In this document: piece after piece, positions 7,019-16,454 of the stretch | Numbering within the stretch: the stretch's first letter is position 1 | Layout of the letters: every line of letters begins with the position of its first letter | NCBI GenBank assembly: GCA_024123955.1 | Contig: CP099652.1 | Location: 5,890,001-5,954,000 of the forward strand | DNA from: Oxalobacteraceae bacterium OTU3CINTB1 | GTDB lineage: Bacteria; Pseudomonadota; Gammaproteobacteria; Burkholderiales; Burkholderiaceae_D | Direction of reading: 5' to 3' | DNA length: 64,000 nt | Translations under genes and position numbers: made by a program | Notes under the pieces: model-generated | The model's database searches: none | Told to the model about the DNA's origin: nothing | What the model saw: only the letters and a program-made list of their open reading frames with translations

Positions 7019-8774
7019 AGACATTTACGACAGCCGCCGCGATTTCGACGGCAGCGCCAGGCTGGTGATGATCGGCGCCCTGGCCGCCGTGGTCGGCGCG
7101 CTGAGCACAGTCACGGCCGACCTGCTGCTGCACGCGATCCGCCTCTTCACCAACCTGTTTTTCTTCCAAAAGCTGTCGAGCGCCTTCACCTCGCCAGCCA
7201 CCAACGCCTTGGGCGCCTGGGTGATCGCGGTGCCGGTGATCGGCGGCCTGATCATCGGCCTGATCGCCCGCTACGGCGCCGAACAGATACGCGGCCATGG
7301 CATCCCGGAGGCGATCGAGGCCATCCTGTTCAAGAACAGCACGATGTCGCCCAAGGTGGCCGTGCTCAAGCCGCTCGCCTCCGGCATCGCCATCGGCAGC
7401 GGCGGCCCGTTCGGCGCCGAGGGACCGATCATCATGATCGGCGGCGCGGTCGGCTCCTTGCTGGCACAGCACTTCCACCTGAGCGGCGCCGAGCGCAAGA
7501 CCCTGCTGGTGGCCGGCGCCGTGGCCGGCATGACGGCGGTGTTCGGCACGCCGATCGCGGCCCTGCTGCTGGCGGTCGAACTGCTGTTGTTCGAACTGCG
7601 TCCGCGCAGCCTGGCGCCGGTCGCCGTCGCCTGCGCGGTGGCCGGCTTCCTGCGCCCGCTGCTGATCGAAAGCGGCCCGCTGTTCCCGCTGCACACGGCG
7701 GCGCTGCCGCCGTCGGCGCTGATCTCGTGCCTGATCGGCGGCGTGCTGTGCGGCGCGCTGGCGTGGCTGTTGTCGACCGCGCTGTACCGGGTCGAGGACG
7801 GCTTTCACAAATTGCCGCTGCATTGGATGTGGTGGCCGGCGATCGGCGGCCTGGCGGTCGGCATCGGCGGCTACCTGCAACCGCGCGCGCTGGGCGTGGG
7901 CTACGACGTCATCGCCGACCTGCTCAACAACCACTTGGCCGCCGGCGTGATCGCCAGCCTGCTGATCGTCAAGGCCGTGATCTGGCTGCTGGCGCTCGGT
8001 TCGGGCACCTCGGGCGGCGTGCTGGCACCGCTGCTGATGCTTGGCGCCGGCCTGGGCGCGCTGGTCGGCCCCTACCTGCCGGGCGGCGAGCCTGCGGTCT
8101 GGCCGCTGGTGTTCATGGCCGCGACCCTCGGCGGCATGATGCGCGCGCCGGTGATGGCGGTGGTGTTCGCCTTCGAGCTGACGCACGACGTCAACGCCCT
8201 GCTGCCGGTGCTGGCCACCGCCACGGTGGCGTATGGCTTCACGGTGATCACCATGCACCGCTCGATCCTGACCGAAAAGATCGCCCGCCGGGGCCACCAC
8301 ATCTACCGCGAATACGGCGTCGATCCGATGGAGCGCCACAGCGTGGCCGAGGTGATGACCCCGGCGCCGGCCAGCATCGACGCCGGCCTGACCATCGCCG
8401 CGGTGCTCGACAGCCACTTCGGCGCGTCGCAGCGCCACCGCGCCTATCCCGTCACGCGCAACGGCGCCCTGCTCGGCATGCTGGACCGCGCCGCCATCGC
8501 CAACGCGCGCGCGGACGCCGTGCGCGTCGGCGACCTGTTCGGCGTCAACCTGCCGATCTTCGCGCTGGCCGACGAAACCTGCCGCGCACTGGCCACGCGC
8601 CTGGCCGTGCACCAGCTGGAGCGCCTGCCGGTGGTCGACGACGCCGCCAGCCGCCGCCTGATCGGCATCGTCAGCCGCAGCGACTTGATCAAACCGGCGC
8701 TCAGCCTGCACGCGGAGGAGCTGACGCGGCAAACGGTGCGCCAGGTTTGGCAGCCGAAACAGCGTCCGCGATAA
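7011..8774 (+). CDS. CLC-family chloride channel/transporter with CBS domains
   Basis: A 587-residue membrane protein. The ATG at 7011 overlaps the MarR stop; the open frame reaches further upstream but that part is the MarR gene read in another frame. CLC signatures appear in order: [21 protein letters not shown] (the Glu corresponds to the gating/proton glutamate) and [18 protein letters not shown], within about ten hydrophobic segments. Two CBS repeats follow in the last 140 residues ([12 protein letters not shown] and the [16 protein letters not shown] part). It probably moves Cl- (possibly fluoride or protons) across the inner membrane. Confidence 0.92.
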   Translation: MNKDIYDSRRDFDGSARLVMIGALAAVVGALSTVTADLLLHAIRLFTNLFFFQKLSSAFTSPATNALGAWVIAVPVIGGLIIGLIARYGAEQIRGHGIPEAIEAILFKNSTMSPKVAVLKPLASGIAIGSGGPFGAEGPIIMIGGAVGSLLAQHFHLSGAERKTLLVAGAVAGMTAVFGTPIAALLLAVELLLFELRPRSLAPVAVACAVAGFLRPLLIESGPLFPLHTAALPPSALISCLIGGVLCGALAWLLSTALYRVEDGFHKLPLHWMWWPAIGGLAVGIGGYLQPRALGVGYDVIADLLNNHLAAGVIASLLIVKAVIWLLALGSGTSGGVLAPLLMLGAGLGALVGPYLPGGEPAVWPLVFMAATLGGMMRAPVMAVVFAFELTHDVNALLPVLATATVAYGFTVITMHRSILTEKIARRGHHIYREYGVDPMERHSVAEVMTPAPASIDAGLTIAAVLDSHFGASQRHRAYPVTRNGALLGMLDRAAIANARADAVRVGDLFGVNLPIFALADETCRALATRLAVHQLERLPVVDDAASRRLIGIVSRSDLIKPALSLHAEELTRQTVRQVWQPKQRPR

Positions 8775-8808
8775 GGTTTTTCGGCCCGTCCGGCGCAGAT
8801 ATCGGATA

Positions 8809-9561
8809 ATGGCGCTTTATCGCTTTCCCGCGCCAGTCACCGCCGTGCCCACCAATAAAACACTCGCCGACCGCATCGAAGACGTTCTGCCGCAGACGCA
8901 ATGCACCAAATGCGGCTACGACGGCTGCCGTCCGTACGCCGAGGCGATCGCCGAAGGCGCGGCCGACATCAACCAATGCCCGCCCGGCGGCGCCGAGGGC
9001 ATTGTGCGGCTGTCGGCCGTCACCGGCCGCAAGGTCATCCCGCTCAATCCCGTCAACGGCCTTGAGCGCCCGCGCGCAGTCGCCTACATCGACGAAACGC
9101 TGTGCATCGGCTGCACCCTGTGCATCCAGGCCTGCCCGGTGGACGCCATCGTCGGCGCGGCAAAGCTGATGCACACCATCGTACCCGAACTATGCACCGG
9201 CTGCGACTTGTGCGTCCATCCCTGCCCGGTCGACTGCATCGTCATGTATCCCGTCACCGAAAGCACCGGCTGGGCCGCGTGGAGCCAGTTCGAGGCCGAC
9301 GCCGCGCGCGGGCGGCACGACTTCCGCACGCTGCGCCTCAAGCGCGAGAAGGACGAAAACGACGCCCGCCTGGCCGCCAAGGCCAACGCCAAGCTGGCGG
9401 CGGTCGAAGCGCTCGACCCGGCCACCGACGCCGACGCCGCCGAAAAGGAACGCAAGCGCGCCATCATCGCTGCCGCGATGGAACGCGCGCGCCTCAAAAA
9501 GGAGGAAGCCGCGCGAGCGGCCGCCGACGCCAAGCCCCACGACGAAAACCCGCCTGAATGA
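8809..9561 (+). CDS. rsxB: RnfB/RsxB-type iron-sulfur protein
   Basis: A 250-residue Fe-S protein. Near the N-terminus is the four-cysteine Fe-S domain ([11 protein letters not shown], with a fourth Cys in NQCPPGG), then two 4Fe-4S ferredoxin motifs, [16 protein letters not shown] and [16 protein letters not shown], then a charged Lys/Glu/Ala-rich tail. The N-terminal membrane anchor of full RnfB is missing, as is common in stand-alone betaproteobacterial homologues. The start is uncertain: ATG 8809 has no clear ribosome site, and an in-frame GTG at 8845 gives the more usual [16 protein letters not shown] beginning. No other rnf genes are nearby; nth follows with a 4-bp overlap. Confidence 0.85.
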   Translation: MALYRFPAPVTAVPTNKTLADRIEDVLPQTQCTKCGYDGCRPYAEAIAEGAADINQCPPGGAEGIVRLSAVTGRKVIPLNPVNGLERPRAVAYIDETLCIGCTLCIQACPVDAIVGAAKLMHTIVPELCTGCDLCVHPCPVDCIVMYPVTESTGWAAWSQFEADAARGRHDFRTLRLKREKDENDARLAAKANAKLAAVEALDPATDADAAEKERKRAIIAAAMERARLKKEEAARAAADAKPHDENPPE

Positions 9562-10205
9562 ATCCAGCCAAACGCCAAGAAATGTTCGAGCGCTTCCGCG
9601 CCGCCAATCCCAGTCCCAAGACCGAACTCGACTACACAACGCCCTTCGAATTGCTGATCGCCGTGCTGCTGTCGGCGCAGTCCACCGACGTCGGCGTCAA
9701 CAAGGCTACCCGCAAGCTGTACCCGGTGGCGAACACGCCGGCCAAGATTCTGGCATTGGGCGAGGAGGAGCTGAAATCCTATATCCAGACCATCGGGCTG
9801 TACAAGACCAAGGCCAGGAACGTCATCGCCACCTGCAAGATCCTGCTGGAGCAGCACGGCGGCGAAGTGCCGAATGACCGCGCATCGCTGGAGGCCTTGC
9901 CGGGCGTGGGCCGCAAGACCGCCAACGTGGTGATGAACACCGCGTTCGGCGAACTGACGATGGCGGTGGACACGCACATCTTCCGCGTCTCGAACCGCAC
10001 AGGCCTGGCGCCGGGGAAGAACGTCGACATCGTCGAGCAGAAGCTGTTGCGCTTCGTGCCGAAAGAGTTTTTGCAGGACGCGCACCACTGGCTGATCCTG
10101 CACGGGCGCTACACCTGCAAGGCGCGCAAGCCGGAGTGCTGGAACTGCATCCAGCAAGACCTGTGCGACTACCGCCAGAAGACCCCGATGCCGGACGGCT
10201 TGTAA
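9558..10205 (+). CDS. nth: Endonuclease III
   Basis: A 215-residue DNA glycosylase/AP lyase that removes oxidised pyrimidines. The helix-hairpin-helix [12 protein letters not shown] is followed by the catalytic Asp in [11 protein letters not shown]; the 4Fe-4S cluster is held by C-X6-C-X2-C-X5-C near the C-terminus ([17 protein letters not shown]). The ATG overlaps the rsxB stop as ATGA, so the two are coupled; rsxB-nth linkage is common in proteobacteria. Confidence 0.97.
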   Translation: MNPAKRQEMFERFRAANPSPKTELDYTTPFELLIAVLLSAQSTDVGVNKATRKLYPVANTPAKILALGEEELKSYIQTIGLYKTKARNVIATCKILLEQHGGEVPNDRASLEALPGVGRKTANVVMNTAFGELTMAVDTHIFRVSNRTGLAPGKNVDIVEQKLLRFVPKEFLQDAHHWLILHGRYTCKARKPECWNCIQQDLCDYRQKTPMPDGL

Positions 10206-10214
10206 CGACCGGGC

Positions 10215-10244
10215 TTGACGCGATTGCGACACGTGTCGCACAAT
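10215..10244 (+). promoter_or_regulatory. ampC promoter with embedded palindrome
   Basis: TTGACG (10215-10220), an 18-bp spacer and CACAAT (10239-10244). The spacer holds a perfect 14-bp palindrome, GCGACACGTGTCGC (10226-10239), where a bound repressor would block RNA polymerase. No regulator gene is adjacent. Confidence 0.6.
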
Positions 10245-10276
10245 GGCGTCATCCGTCGCTCACAAAAGGAATTCGC

Positions 10277-11437
10277 GTGCCCATCCCGTCCAAACTCCGC
10301 GCCACATTTGCCGCGGCAGCGCTCTGCGCCTGCCTCCCCGCGCCGACCCACGCCGCCGATGACGCAGTCAGGCTGCGCGCCATCGTCGATCGGGCGATCC
10401 GTCCCGTCGTCGCCGAATACGACCTGCCCGGCGTGGCGGTGGCCGTCACCATCGGCGGCCAGGCCAGCTTCTTCAACTACGGCATGGCTTCGCGCGAGCA
10501 GCGCACGCCGGTCACCGAACACACCCTGTTCGAGTTAGGCTCGATCAGCAAGACCTTCGCCGCCACGCTGGCCTCGTACGCTGTGGCGACGGGCAAGCTC
10601 TCGCTCGACGACCACCCCGGCAAATACCTGCCCGCGCTGAAGGGCGCCGCTATCGACAAGGCCAGCGTGCTCCATCTCGGCACCTACACGGCGGGCGGCC
10701 TGCCGCTGCAGTTCCCCGACGACGTGCCGGACGACGGCATGCTCGCCTATTTCAAGCAATGGAAAGCCAACGCGGCGCCGGGCACGCAGCGCCGCTATTC
10801 GAATCCCAGCCTTGGGCTGTTCGGTCATGTGGCCGCGCTATCGATGGGAACCGGTTACGCCGACGCGATGGAGGGCCGAATCCTGCCGGGCCTGGGCTTG
10901 AAGCACAGCTACGTGCGCGTGCCGGCCGGCGCGATGGACGATTACGCCTGGGGCTACAGCGAAGCGAACAAACCGGGCCGCATGAACCCGGGACCGCTCG
11001 CGGCGGAAACCTACGGCATACGCTCGTCGGCGGCGGACATGATCCTCTACCTGCAGGCGAACATCGACCCGGGCGGACTGGACACACCGCTGCGGCGCGC
11101 CATCGAGGGCACGCATCTCGGCTACTTCAAGATCGATGGCATGGTGCAGGGCCTGGGATGGGAACAGTATCCGTATCCGGTTTCGCTGAAGGACCTGCAA
11201 GCCGGGAACTCGCAAACGATGATTTGGGAGGCGAATCCGGCGCGGGCGCTGGTGCCGCCGCAAACGCCGGCGCCGGCGACGCTGTTCAACAAAACCGGTT
11301 CGACATCGAACTTCGGCGCCTACGCGGCGTTCGTGCCGGCGAAGAAGATCGGCATCGTCATCCTCGCCAACAAAAACTATCCAATACCGGCGCGCGTCAA
11401 GGCCGCGCACGAGATCCTCGAAAAGCTGGCGCCTTAG
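10277..11437 (+). CDS. ampC: Class C (AmpC-type) beta-lactamase
   Basis: A secreted serine beta-lactamase of 386 residues starting at GTG 10277 behind AAAAGGA; the frame is open upstream but overlaps nth. A signal peptide ends around THAADD. Catalytic motifs: SISK (Ser-X-X-Lys), the YSN triad in RYSNPSLG, and KTG in NKTGSTSNFGAY. The segment TYTAGGLPLQFPDDV is characteristic of class C enzymes. No ampR lies beside it; its promoter instead carries a palindrome. Substrate spectrum cannot be read from the sequence. Confidence 0.92.
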   Translation: MPIPSKLRATFAAAALCACLPAPTHAADDAVRLRAIVDRAIRPVVAEYDLPGVAVAVTIGGQASFFNYGMASREQRTPVTEHTLFELGSISKTFAATLASYAVATGKLSLDDHPGKYLPALKGAAIDKASVLHLGTYTAGGLPLQFPDDVPDDGMLAYFKQWKANAAPGTQRRYSNPSLGLFGHVAALSMGTGYADAMEGRILPGLGLKHSYVRVPAGAMDDYAWGYSEANKPGRMNPGPLAAETYGIRSSAADMILYLQANIDPGGLDTPLRRAIEGTHLGYFKIDGMVQGLGWEQYPYPVSLKDLQAGNSQTMIWEANPARALVPPQTPAPATLFNKTGSTSNFGAYAAFVPAKKIGIVILANKNYPIPARVKAAHEILEKLAP

Positions 11438-11480
11438 GCAACTGGTGTGAATGGGCGGGCCATGTCCGCCAATTCAGGCG

Positions 11481-12599
11481 TCAAACCAGCACCAGGTTAT
11501 CCCGGTGCACCAGCTCGCGGCCCTCGACAAAACCGAGAATGGACTCGATCTCGCTCGACGGCTTGCGCATGATGCGCCGCGTCTCCGCGCTGGTGTAATT
11601 GGACAGTCCGCGCGCCACCGGCAACCCGCTCTCGTTCACGCACGTGATCACCGCGCCGCGTCCGAACTCCCCCTTCACCTCGACCACGCCGATCGGCAGC
11701 AGCGACTTGCCCTCGCCGGTCAGCTTCTGCACCGCGCCGGCGTCGAGCACCACCTGCCCCGCCGTGTGCAGGTGATCGGCCATCCACTGCTTGCGCGCCG
11801 TCAGATGCCCAGTCTGCGCCGCCAGCTCGGTGCCGATCGATTCGCCACCGGCCAGGCGCTCCAGCACATTATCCTCGCGCCCATAAGCGATCACCGTATG
11901 CGCGCCCGACTTGGCGGCCCGCTTGGCCGCCAGGATCTTGGTCAGCATCCCGCCGCGTCCCAAACTGCTGCCTGCGCCGCCGGCCATCGCCTCCAGCGCC
12001 GGGTCGCCCGCGCGGCCCTGCTGGATCAGCACCGCCGCCGGGTCCTTGCGCGGATCGGCGCTGTACAACCCCTTCTGGTCGGTCAGGATGATCAGCGCAT
12101 CGGCCTCGATCAGGTTCGCCACCAGCGCGCCCAACGTATCGTTGTCGCCGAATTTGATTTCGTCGGTGACGACCGTGTCGTTCTCGTTGATGATCGGGAC
12201 CACGCCGAGGCGCAGCAAGGTGGTCAAGGTCGACCGCGCGTTCAGATAGCGTTCGCGGTCGGCCAGGTCGGCGTGCGTGAGCAGCACCTGCGCGGTGCGC
12301 AGCTGGTGCGCGCGGAAGCTGGTTTCGTAGATTTGCGCGAGCCCCATCTGGCCGACGGCGGCGCAGGCCTGCAGTTCGTGGATATCGGTGGGCCGCTGCT
12401 CGAAGCCCAAACGCAGCATGCCCTCGGCGATGGCGCCGGAACTGACCAGCACCACCTGCTTGCCCATGCCGCGCAAGGCGGCGATCTGCGCGGCCCAGCG
12501 CGCGATGGCGGCGTGATCGAGGCCGCGGCCGTCGTTGGTGACTAAAGACGATCCTACCTTGATGATGATGCGCGTAGCTTTTTGTATGACGGAATTCAT
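11481..12599 (-). CDS. proB: Glutamate 5-kinase
   Basis: A 372-residue enzyme catalysing the first step of proline synthesis (ATP + glutamate to glutamyl 5-phosphate). The amino-acid-kinase domain shows [13 protein letters not shown] at the start and [12 protein letters not shown]; the glutamate-binding INENDTV and [13 protein letters not shown] follow, and a C-terminal PUA domain covers roughly residues 280-360. Length is typical of the two-domain form. It lies downstream of obgE, separated by an unusually long 241-bp leader. Confidence 0.97.
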   Translation of the reverse strand: MNSVIQKATRIIIKVGSSLVTNDGRGLDHAAIARWAAQIAALRGMGKQVVLVSSGAIAEGMLRLGFEQRPTDIHELQACAAVGQMGLAQIYETSFRAHQLRTAQVLLTHADLADRERYLNARSTLTTLLRLGVVPIINENDTVVTDEIKFGDNDTLGALVANLIEADALIILTDQKGLYSADPRKDPAAVLIQQGRAGDPALEAMAGGAGSSLGRGGMLTKILAAKRAAKSGAHTVIAYGREDNVLERLAGGESIGTELAAQTGHLTARKQWMADHLHTAGQVVLDAGAVQKLTGEGKSLLPIGVVEVKGEFGRGAVITCVNESGLPVARGLSNYTSAETRRIMRKPSSEIESILGFVEGRELVHRDNLVLV

Positions 12600-12840
12600 G
12601 GGTGCGACAGTCTCTTAACAGTCTTGTTACCTGCGGGACGTGAGTCCGGATCCCCGGCGCGAGCCAGGACGTACATTGCTGTTTTGCTGTGAAGTGCCGG
12701 GTGGATGACCCGTTTTTGCCGAAGCAGACGCCCGTCCCGGGGTGCGGGACGGCGCTGTTGTGGAAAGCATAAGCAGCGAATAGCTGATTATGCCGGTGAT
12801 GCGGATTTTTATCGAGGACTAGTCGAGCTTAATCAGGAAC
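12600..12840 (-). promoter_or_regulatory. Structured leader of proB
   Basis: Between obgE and proB are 241 bp without an open frame of note. Reading toward proB there is a hairpin at 12769-12793 (10-bp stem, one mismatch) and a GC-rich hairpin at 12729-12754 with core CCGTCCC/GGGACGG. The segment may hold a separate proB promoter or an attenuator-like leader. No known riboswitch class was recognised. Confidence 0.35.
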
Positions 12841-14016
<1,176 letters not shown>

Positions 14017-14062
14017 TTACAAAGGGGACAGCCCGGCGCGAACGCCTGGCCGTGAGCGTGAT

Positions 14063-14344
14063 TTACGCTGGTACTGCAGCTGCTGGAGCGTTTGGTACGA
14101 CGGTGACGAATTGCTTCGAACCTTCGCCCTTGACGACGAACTTGACCTTGCCGTCCACCAGAGCGAACAGGGTGTGGTCTTTGCCCATGCCAACACCTTC
14201 ACCAGCGCGCACCGGGGTGCCGCGTTGACGAATGATGATGCCGCCAGCATTGATCGATTGACCGCCGTAGACTTTTACGCCCAGACGCTTTGACTCTGAG
14301 TCACGACCATTTCGCGTTGTGCCGCCGCCTTTTTTGTGTGCCAT
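14063..14344 (-). CDS. rpmA: 50S ribosomal protein L27
   Basis: A 93-residue L27 starting [19 protein letters not shown]; the flexible N-terminus reaches the peptidyl-transferase centre. The [10 protein letters not shown] and [13 protein letters not shown] segments are diagnostic. There is no Firmicutes-type N-terminal pre-sequence; the C-terminal Ala/Pro tail is slightly extended. Confidence 0.98.
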   Translation of the reverse strand: MAHKKGGGTTRNGRDSESKRLGVKVYGGQSINAGGIIIRQRGTPVRAGEGVGMGKDHTLFALVDGKVKFVVKGEGSKQFVTVVPNAPAAAVPA

Positions 14345-14382
14345 TTAAGACTCCTTGGATACTAATTCTCGGGCAAACGGTA

Positions 14383-14694
14383 TTAACCGTTGATCGATAC
14401 GATTTGGATTTCGGTGTAATTTTGGCGATGGCCTTGATGCTTCTGGTAGTGCTTACGACGACGCATCTTGAAAATCTTCACTTTATCGTGACGACCGTGT
14501 GCCACAACAGTAACCAGTACCTTTGCACCCTCAACCAGGGGAGCACCAAACTTGATGCTTTCGCCTTCGCCAACGGCGAGGACCTGATCGATGGTGAGTT
14601 CGGAACCAATGTCTGCCGGTATCTGTTCTACTTTAAGTTTTTCGCCAGCGACAACTTTGTATTGTTTGCCACCGGTTTTTATGACCGCGTACAT
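14383..14694 (-). CDS. rplU: 50S ribosomal protein L21
   Basis: The start at 14694 ([14 protein letters not shown]) gives 103 residues, the same as E. coli L21; the frame also contains an upstream ATG that would add six residues. The C-terminal [16 protein letters not shown] binds 23S rRNA. It is first in the rplU-rpmA-obgE unit, behind a near-consensus promoter. Confidence 0.97.
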   Translation of the reverse strand: MYAVIKTGGKQYKVVAGEKLKVEQIPADIGSELTIDQVLAVGEGESIKFGAPLVEGAKVLVTVVAHGRHDKVKIFKMRRRKHYQKHQGHRQNYTEIQIVSING

Positions 14695-14774
14695 GATTTG
14701 AAACCTCATCAAATGTTAAGAAAATTCCCTCAGCCGCCAGCGCAACAACATGCATGGTGATCGGGGAACCGCTG

Positions 14775-14803
14775 ATTATACATGGGATGCCAATTGACGT
14801 CAA
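14775..14803 (-). promoter_or_regulatory. sigma70 promoter of rplU
   Basis: On the minus strand: TTGACG (14803-14798), a 17-bp spacer and TATAAT (14780-14775). It predicts a leader of about 74 bases before the rplU ATG. Confidence 0.85.
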
Positions 14804-14966
14804 AAACTATTCACAAATGGCCGATGGCGTGGTATGTCGACAAGCTTGCAGGATGGCGGGTGTTATCCGATTAACAAAGTAGTTGCCACAAACAAGGTGG
14901 CGCGCCCCTGCGGGCGGGGGCATGTCGTATAATCTCGGCACCAATAGTCCACTGCACAGGTTCGTC

Positions 14967-15956
14967 TTGTCTGCCGCCACCCACACCGCAACACAAAACA
15001 ATATCGCCCACTCGATCGCCGCCGACATGGACGCGGTCAACTCGGTGATCCGCCGCAAGCTGCATTCCGAGGTCAGCCTCGTCAATCAGATCGCTGAATA
15101 CATCATCAGCGCCGGCGGCAAGCGCATCCGCCCGGTCCTCGTGCTGCTGGTGGCGAACGCCTATTCCTACAAGGGCACCGGGCACCACGAACTGGCCGCC
15201 GTGGTCGAATTCATCCACACCGCCACCCTGCTGCACGACGACGTCGTCGACGAATCGTCGCTGCGGCGTGGCCGCGCCACCGCCAACGCGCTGTTCGGCA
15301 ACGCCGCCTCGGTGCTGGTGGGCGACTTCCTGTACTCGCGCTCGTTCCAGATGATGGTCGGCCTCAACAACATGCGCGTCATGCAGATTTTGTCGGACGC
15401 CACCAACGTCATCGCCGAGGGCGAAGTGTTGCAGTTGCTTAACATGCACGATCCCGACGTCAGCCAGGAGCGTTATCTGCAGGTGATCCGCTCCAAGACG
15501 GCCAAGCTGTTCGAAGCGGCGGCCGAGCTGGGCGCCTTGATCGCCGGCGCCAACGACGCGCAAATCGCCGCCGCCGGCGAATACGGCCGCTCGCTGGGCA
15601 CGGCATTCCAGCTGATCGACGACGTGCTCGACTACGCCGGCGACGCCAATGAAATCGGCAAGAACGTCGGCGACGACCTGCGCGAAGGCAAGCCGACCCT
15701 GCCGCTGATCTACCTGATGGAAAACGGCACGCCGGAGCAACGCGAGCTGGTGCGCACCTGCATCGAGCAGGGCGACGAGCAGCACTTCGACACGATCCTG
15801 GCCGCCATCACGAGCAGCGGCGCGCTCGACTACACGCGCCAGCAAGCCGAAACGGCCGCCCGGCGCGCCGCTGACGCGATCGCCGACCTGCCCGACAGCG
15901 TGTACAAGGAATCGCTGCTGCAGCTGGCCGATTTCTCGGTCCACCGCACGCACTAA
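14967..15956 (+). CDS. ispB: Octaprenyl diphosphate synthase
   Basis: A trans-long-chain polyprenyl synthase making the quinone side chain. The first aspartate-rich motif is LLHDDVVDE and the second QLIDDVLDY. The open frame extends to an ATG at 14883, but a TATAAT (14928-14933) lies inside that extension and the residues there look non-native; a TTG at 14967 after CACAGG starts SAATHTATQNN and gives 329 residues, close to the 323 of E. coli. The start is therefore a judgement. Divergent from rplU. Confidence 0.93.
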   Translation: MSAATHTATQNNIAHSIAADMDAVNSVIRRKLHSEVSLVNQIAEYIISAGGKRIRPVLVLLVANAYSYKGTGHHELAAVVEFIHTATLLHDDVVDESSLRRGRATANALFGNAASVLVGDFLYSRSFQMMVGLNNMRVMQILSDATNVIAEGEVLQLLNMHDPDVSQERYLQVIRSKTAKLFEAAAELGALIAGANDAQIAAAGEYGRSLGTAFQLIDDVLDYAGDANEIGKNVGDDLREGKPTLPLIYLMENGTPEQRELVRTCIEQGDEQHFDTILAAITSSGALDYTRQQAETAARRAADAIADLPDSVYKESLLQLADFSVHRTH

Positions 15957-15960
15957 AGCA

Positions 15961-16053
15961 ACTCCGGGGTCAGGTCCACCATTTCTACACGAGCCCAGCC
16001 CTACCCGGCATTACGGCCTAGTACGTGTAGAAATGGTGGACCTGACCCTGGGT
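15961..16053. repeat. Long inverted repeat, copy 2 (CCGGGGTCAGGTCC family)
   Basis: The left arm begins ACTCCGGGGTCAGGTCC; the right arm pairs perfectly over 25 bp (GGGTCAGG through CTACACG) with a few mismatches at the outer end. It starts 4 bp after the ispB stop and lies between convergent ispB and the arsC-like gene. The arms are nearly identical to copy 1, but the central loop differs. Confidence 0.85.
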
Positions 16054-16066
16054 TGACAGCATCAAA

Positions 16067-16414
16067 TTAGAGCAGCTCTTGCACCAGCTCGGAAGGGCGG
16101 CATAAACGCACGCCCTTTTCCGTCACCACAAACGGCCGATTGATCAATATCGGATGCGCGATCATCGCGTCGAGCAGCGCATCGTCGGACAACGACGCAT
16201 CGGCCAGCCCCAGCTCCACATACAAATCCCCCTTGTCGCGCATCGCCTGACGCGCGGTCAATCCGGCTTTGGCGATCATCGCCTTCAACGCAGCGCGCGA
16301 CGGCGGGTTCTTGATGTAATCGATGATCTCCGGCTCGATGCCGGCGGCGCGTATCGCCTCCAGCGTTTTGCGCGAAGTCCCGCAAGCGGTGTTGTGATAA
16401 ATGGTGACGGTCAT
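16067..16414 (-). CDS. arsC: ArsC-family arsenate reductase
   Basis: A 115-residue thioredoxin-fold protein of the glutaredoxin-dependent ArsC family. The redox cysteine is Cys11 in NTACGTSRKT. The downstream arginine motif INRPFVVTEKGVRLCRP corresponds to the anion-binding arginines of R773 ArsC. It is somewhat shorter than the plasmid enzyme (about 140) but fits chromosomal members. No ars operon genes adjoin it, so a Spx/YffB-like redox role cannot be excluded. Confidence 0.85.
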   Translation of the reverse strand: MTVTIYHNTACGTSRKTLEAIRAAGIEPEIIDYIKNPPSRAALKAMIAKAGLTARQAMRDKGDLYVELGLADASLSDDALLDAMIAHPILINRPFVVTEKGVRLCRPSELVQELL

Positions 16415-16454
16415 ATGCTGCCTTCGAGCGTAAATTCAGAGGCAGCATTATCGC

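Noticed and set aside
14883..14966. N-terminal extension of IspB from ATG 14883
   Set aside because: It contains a TATAAT element and non-homologous residues; the TTG at 14967 fits the family length better, though this is not proven.
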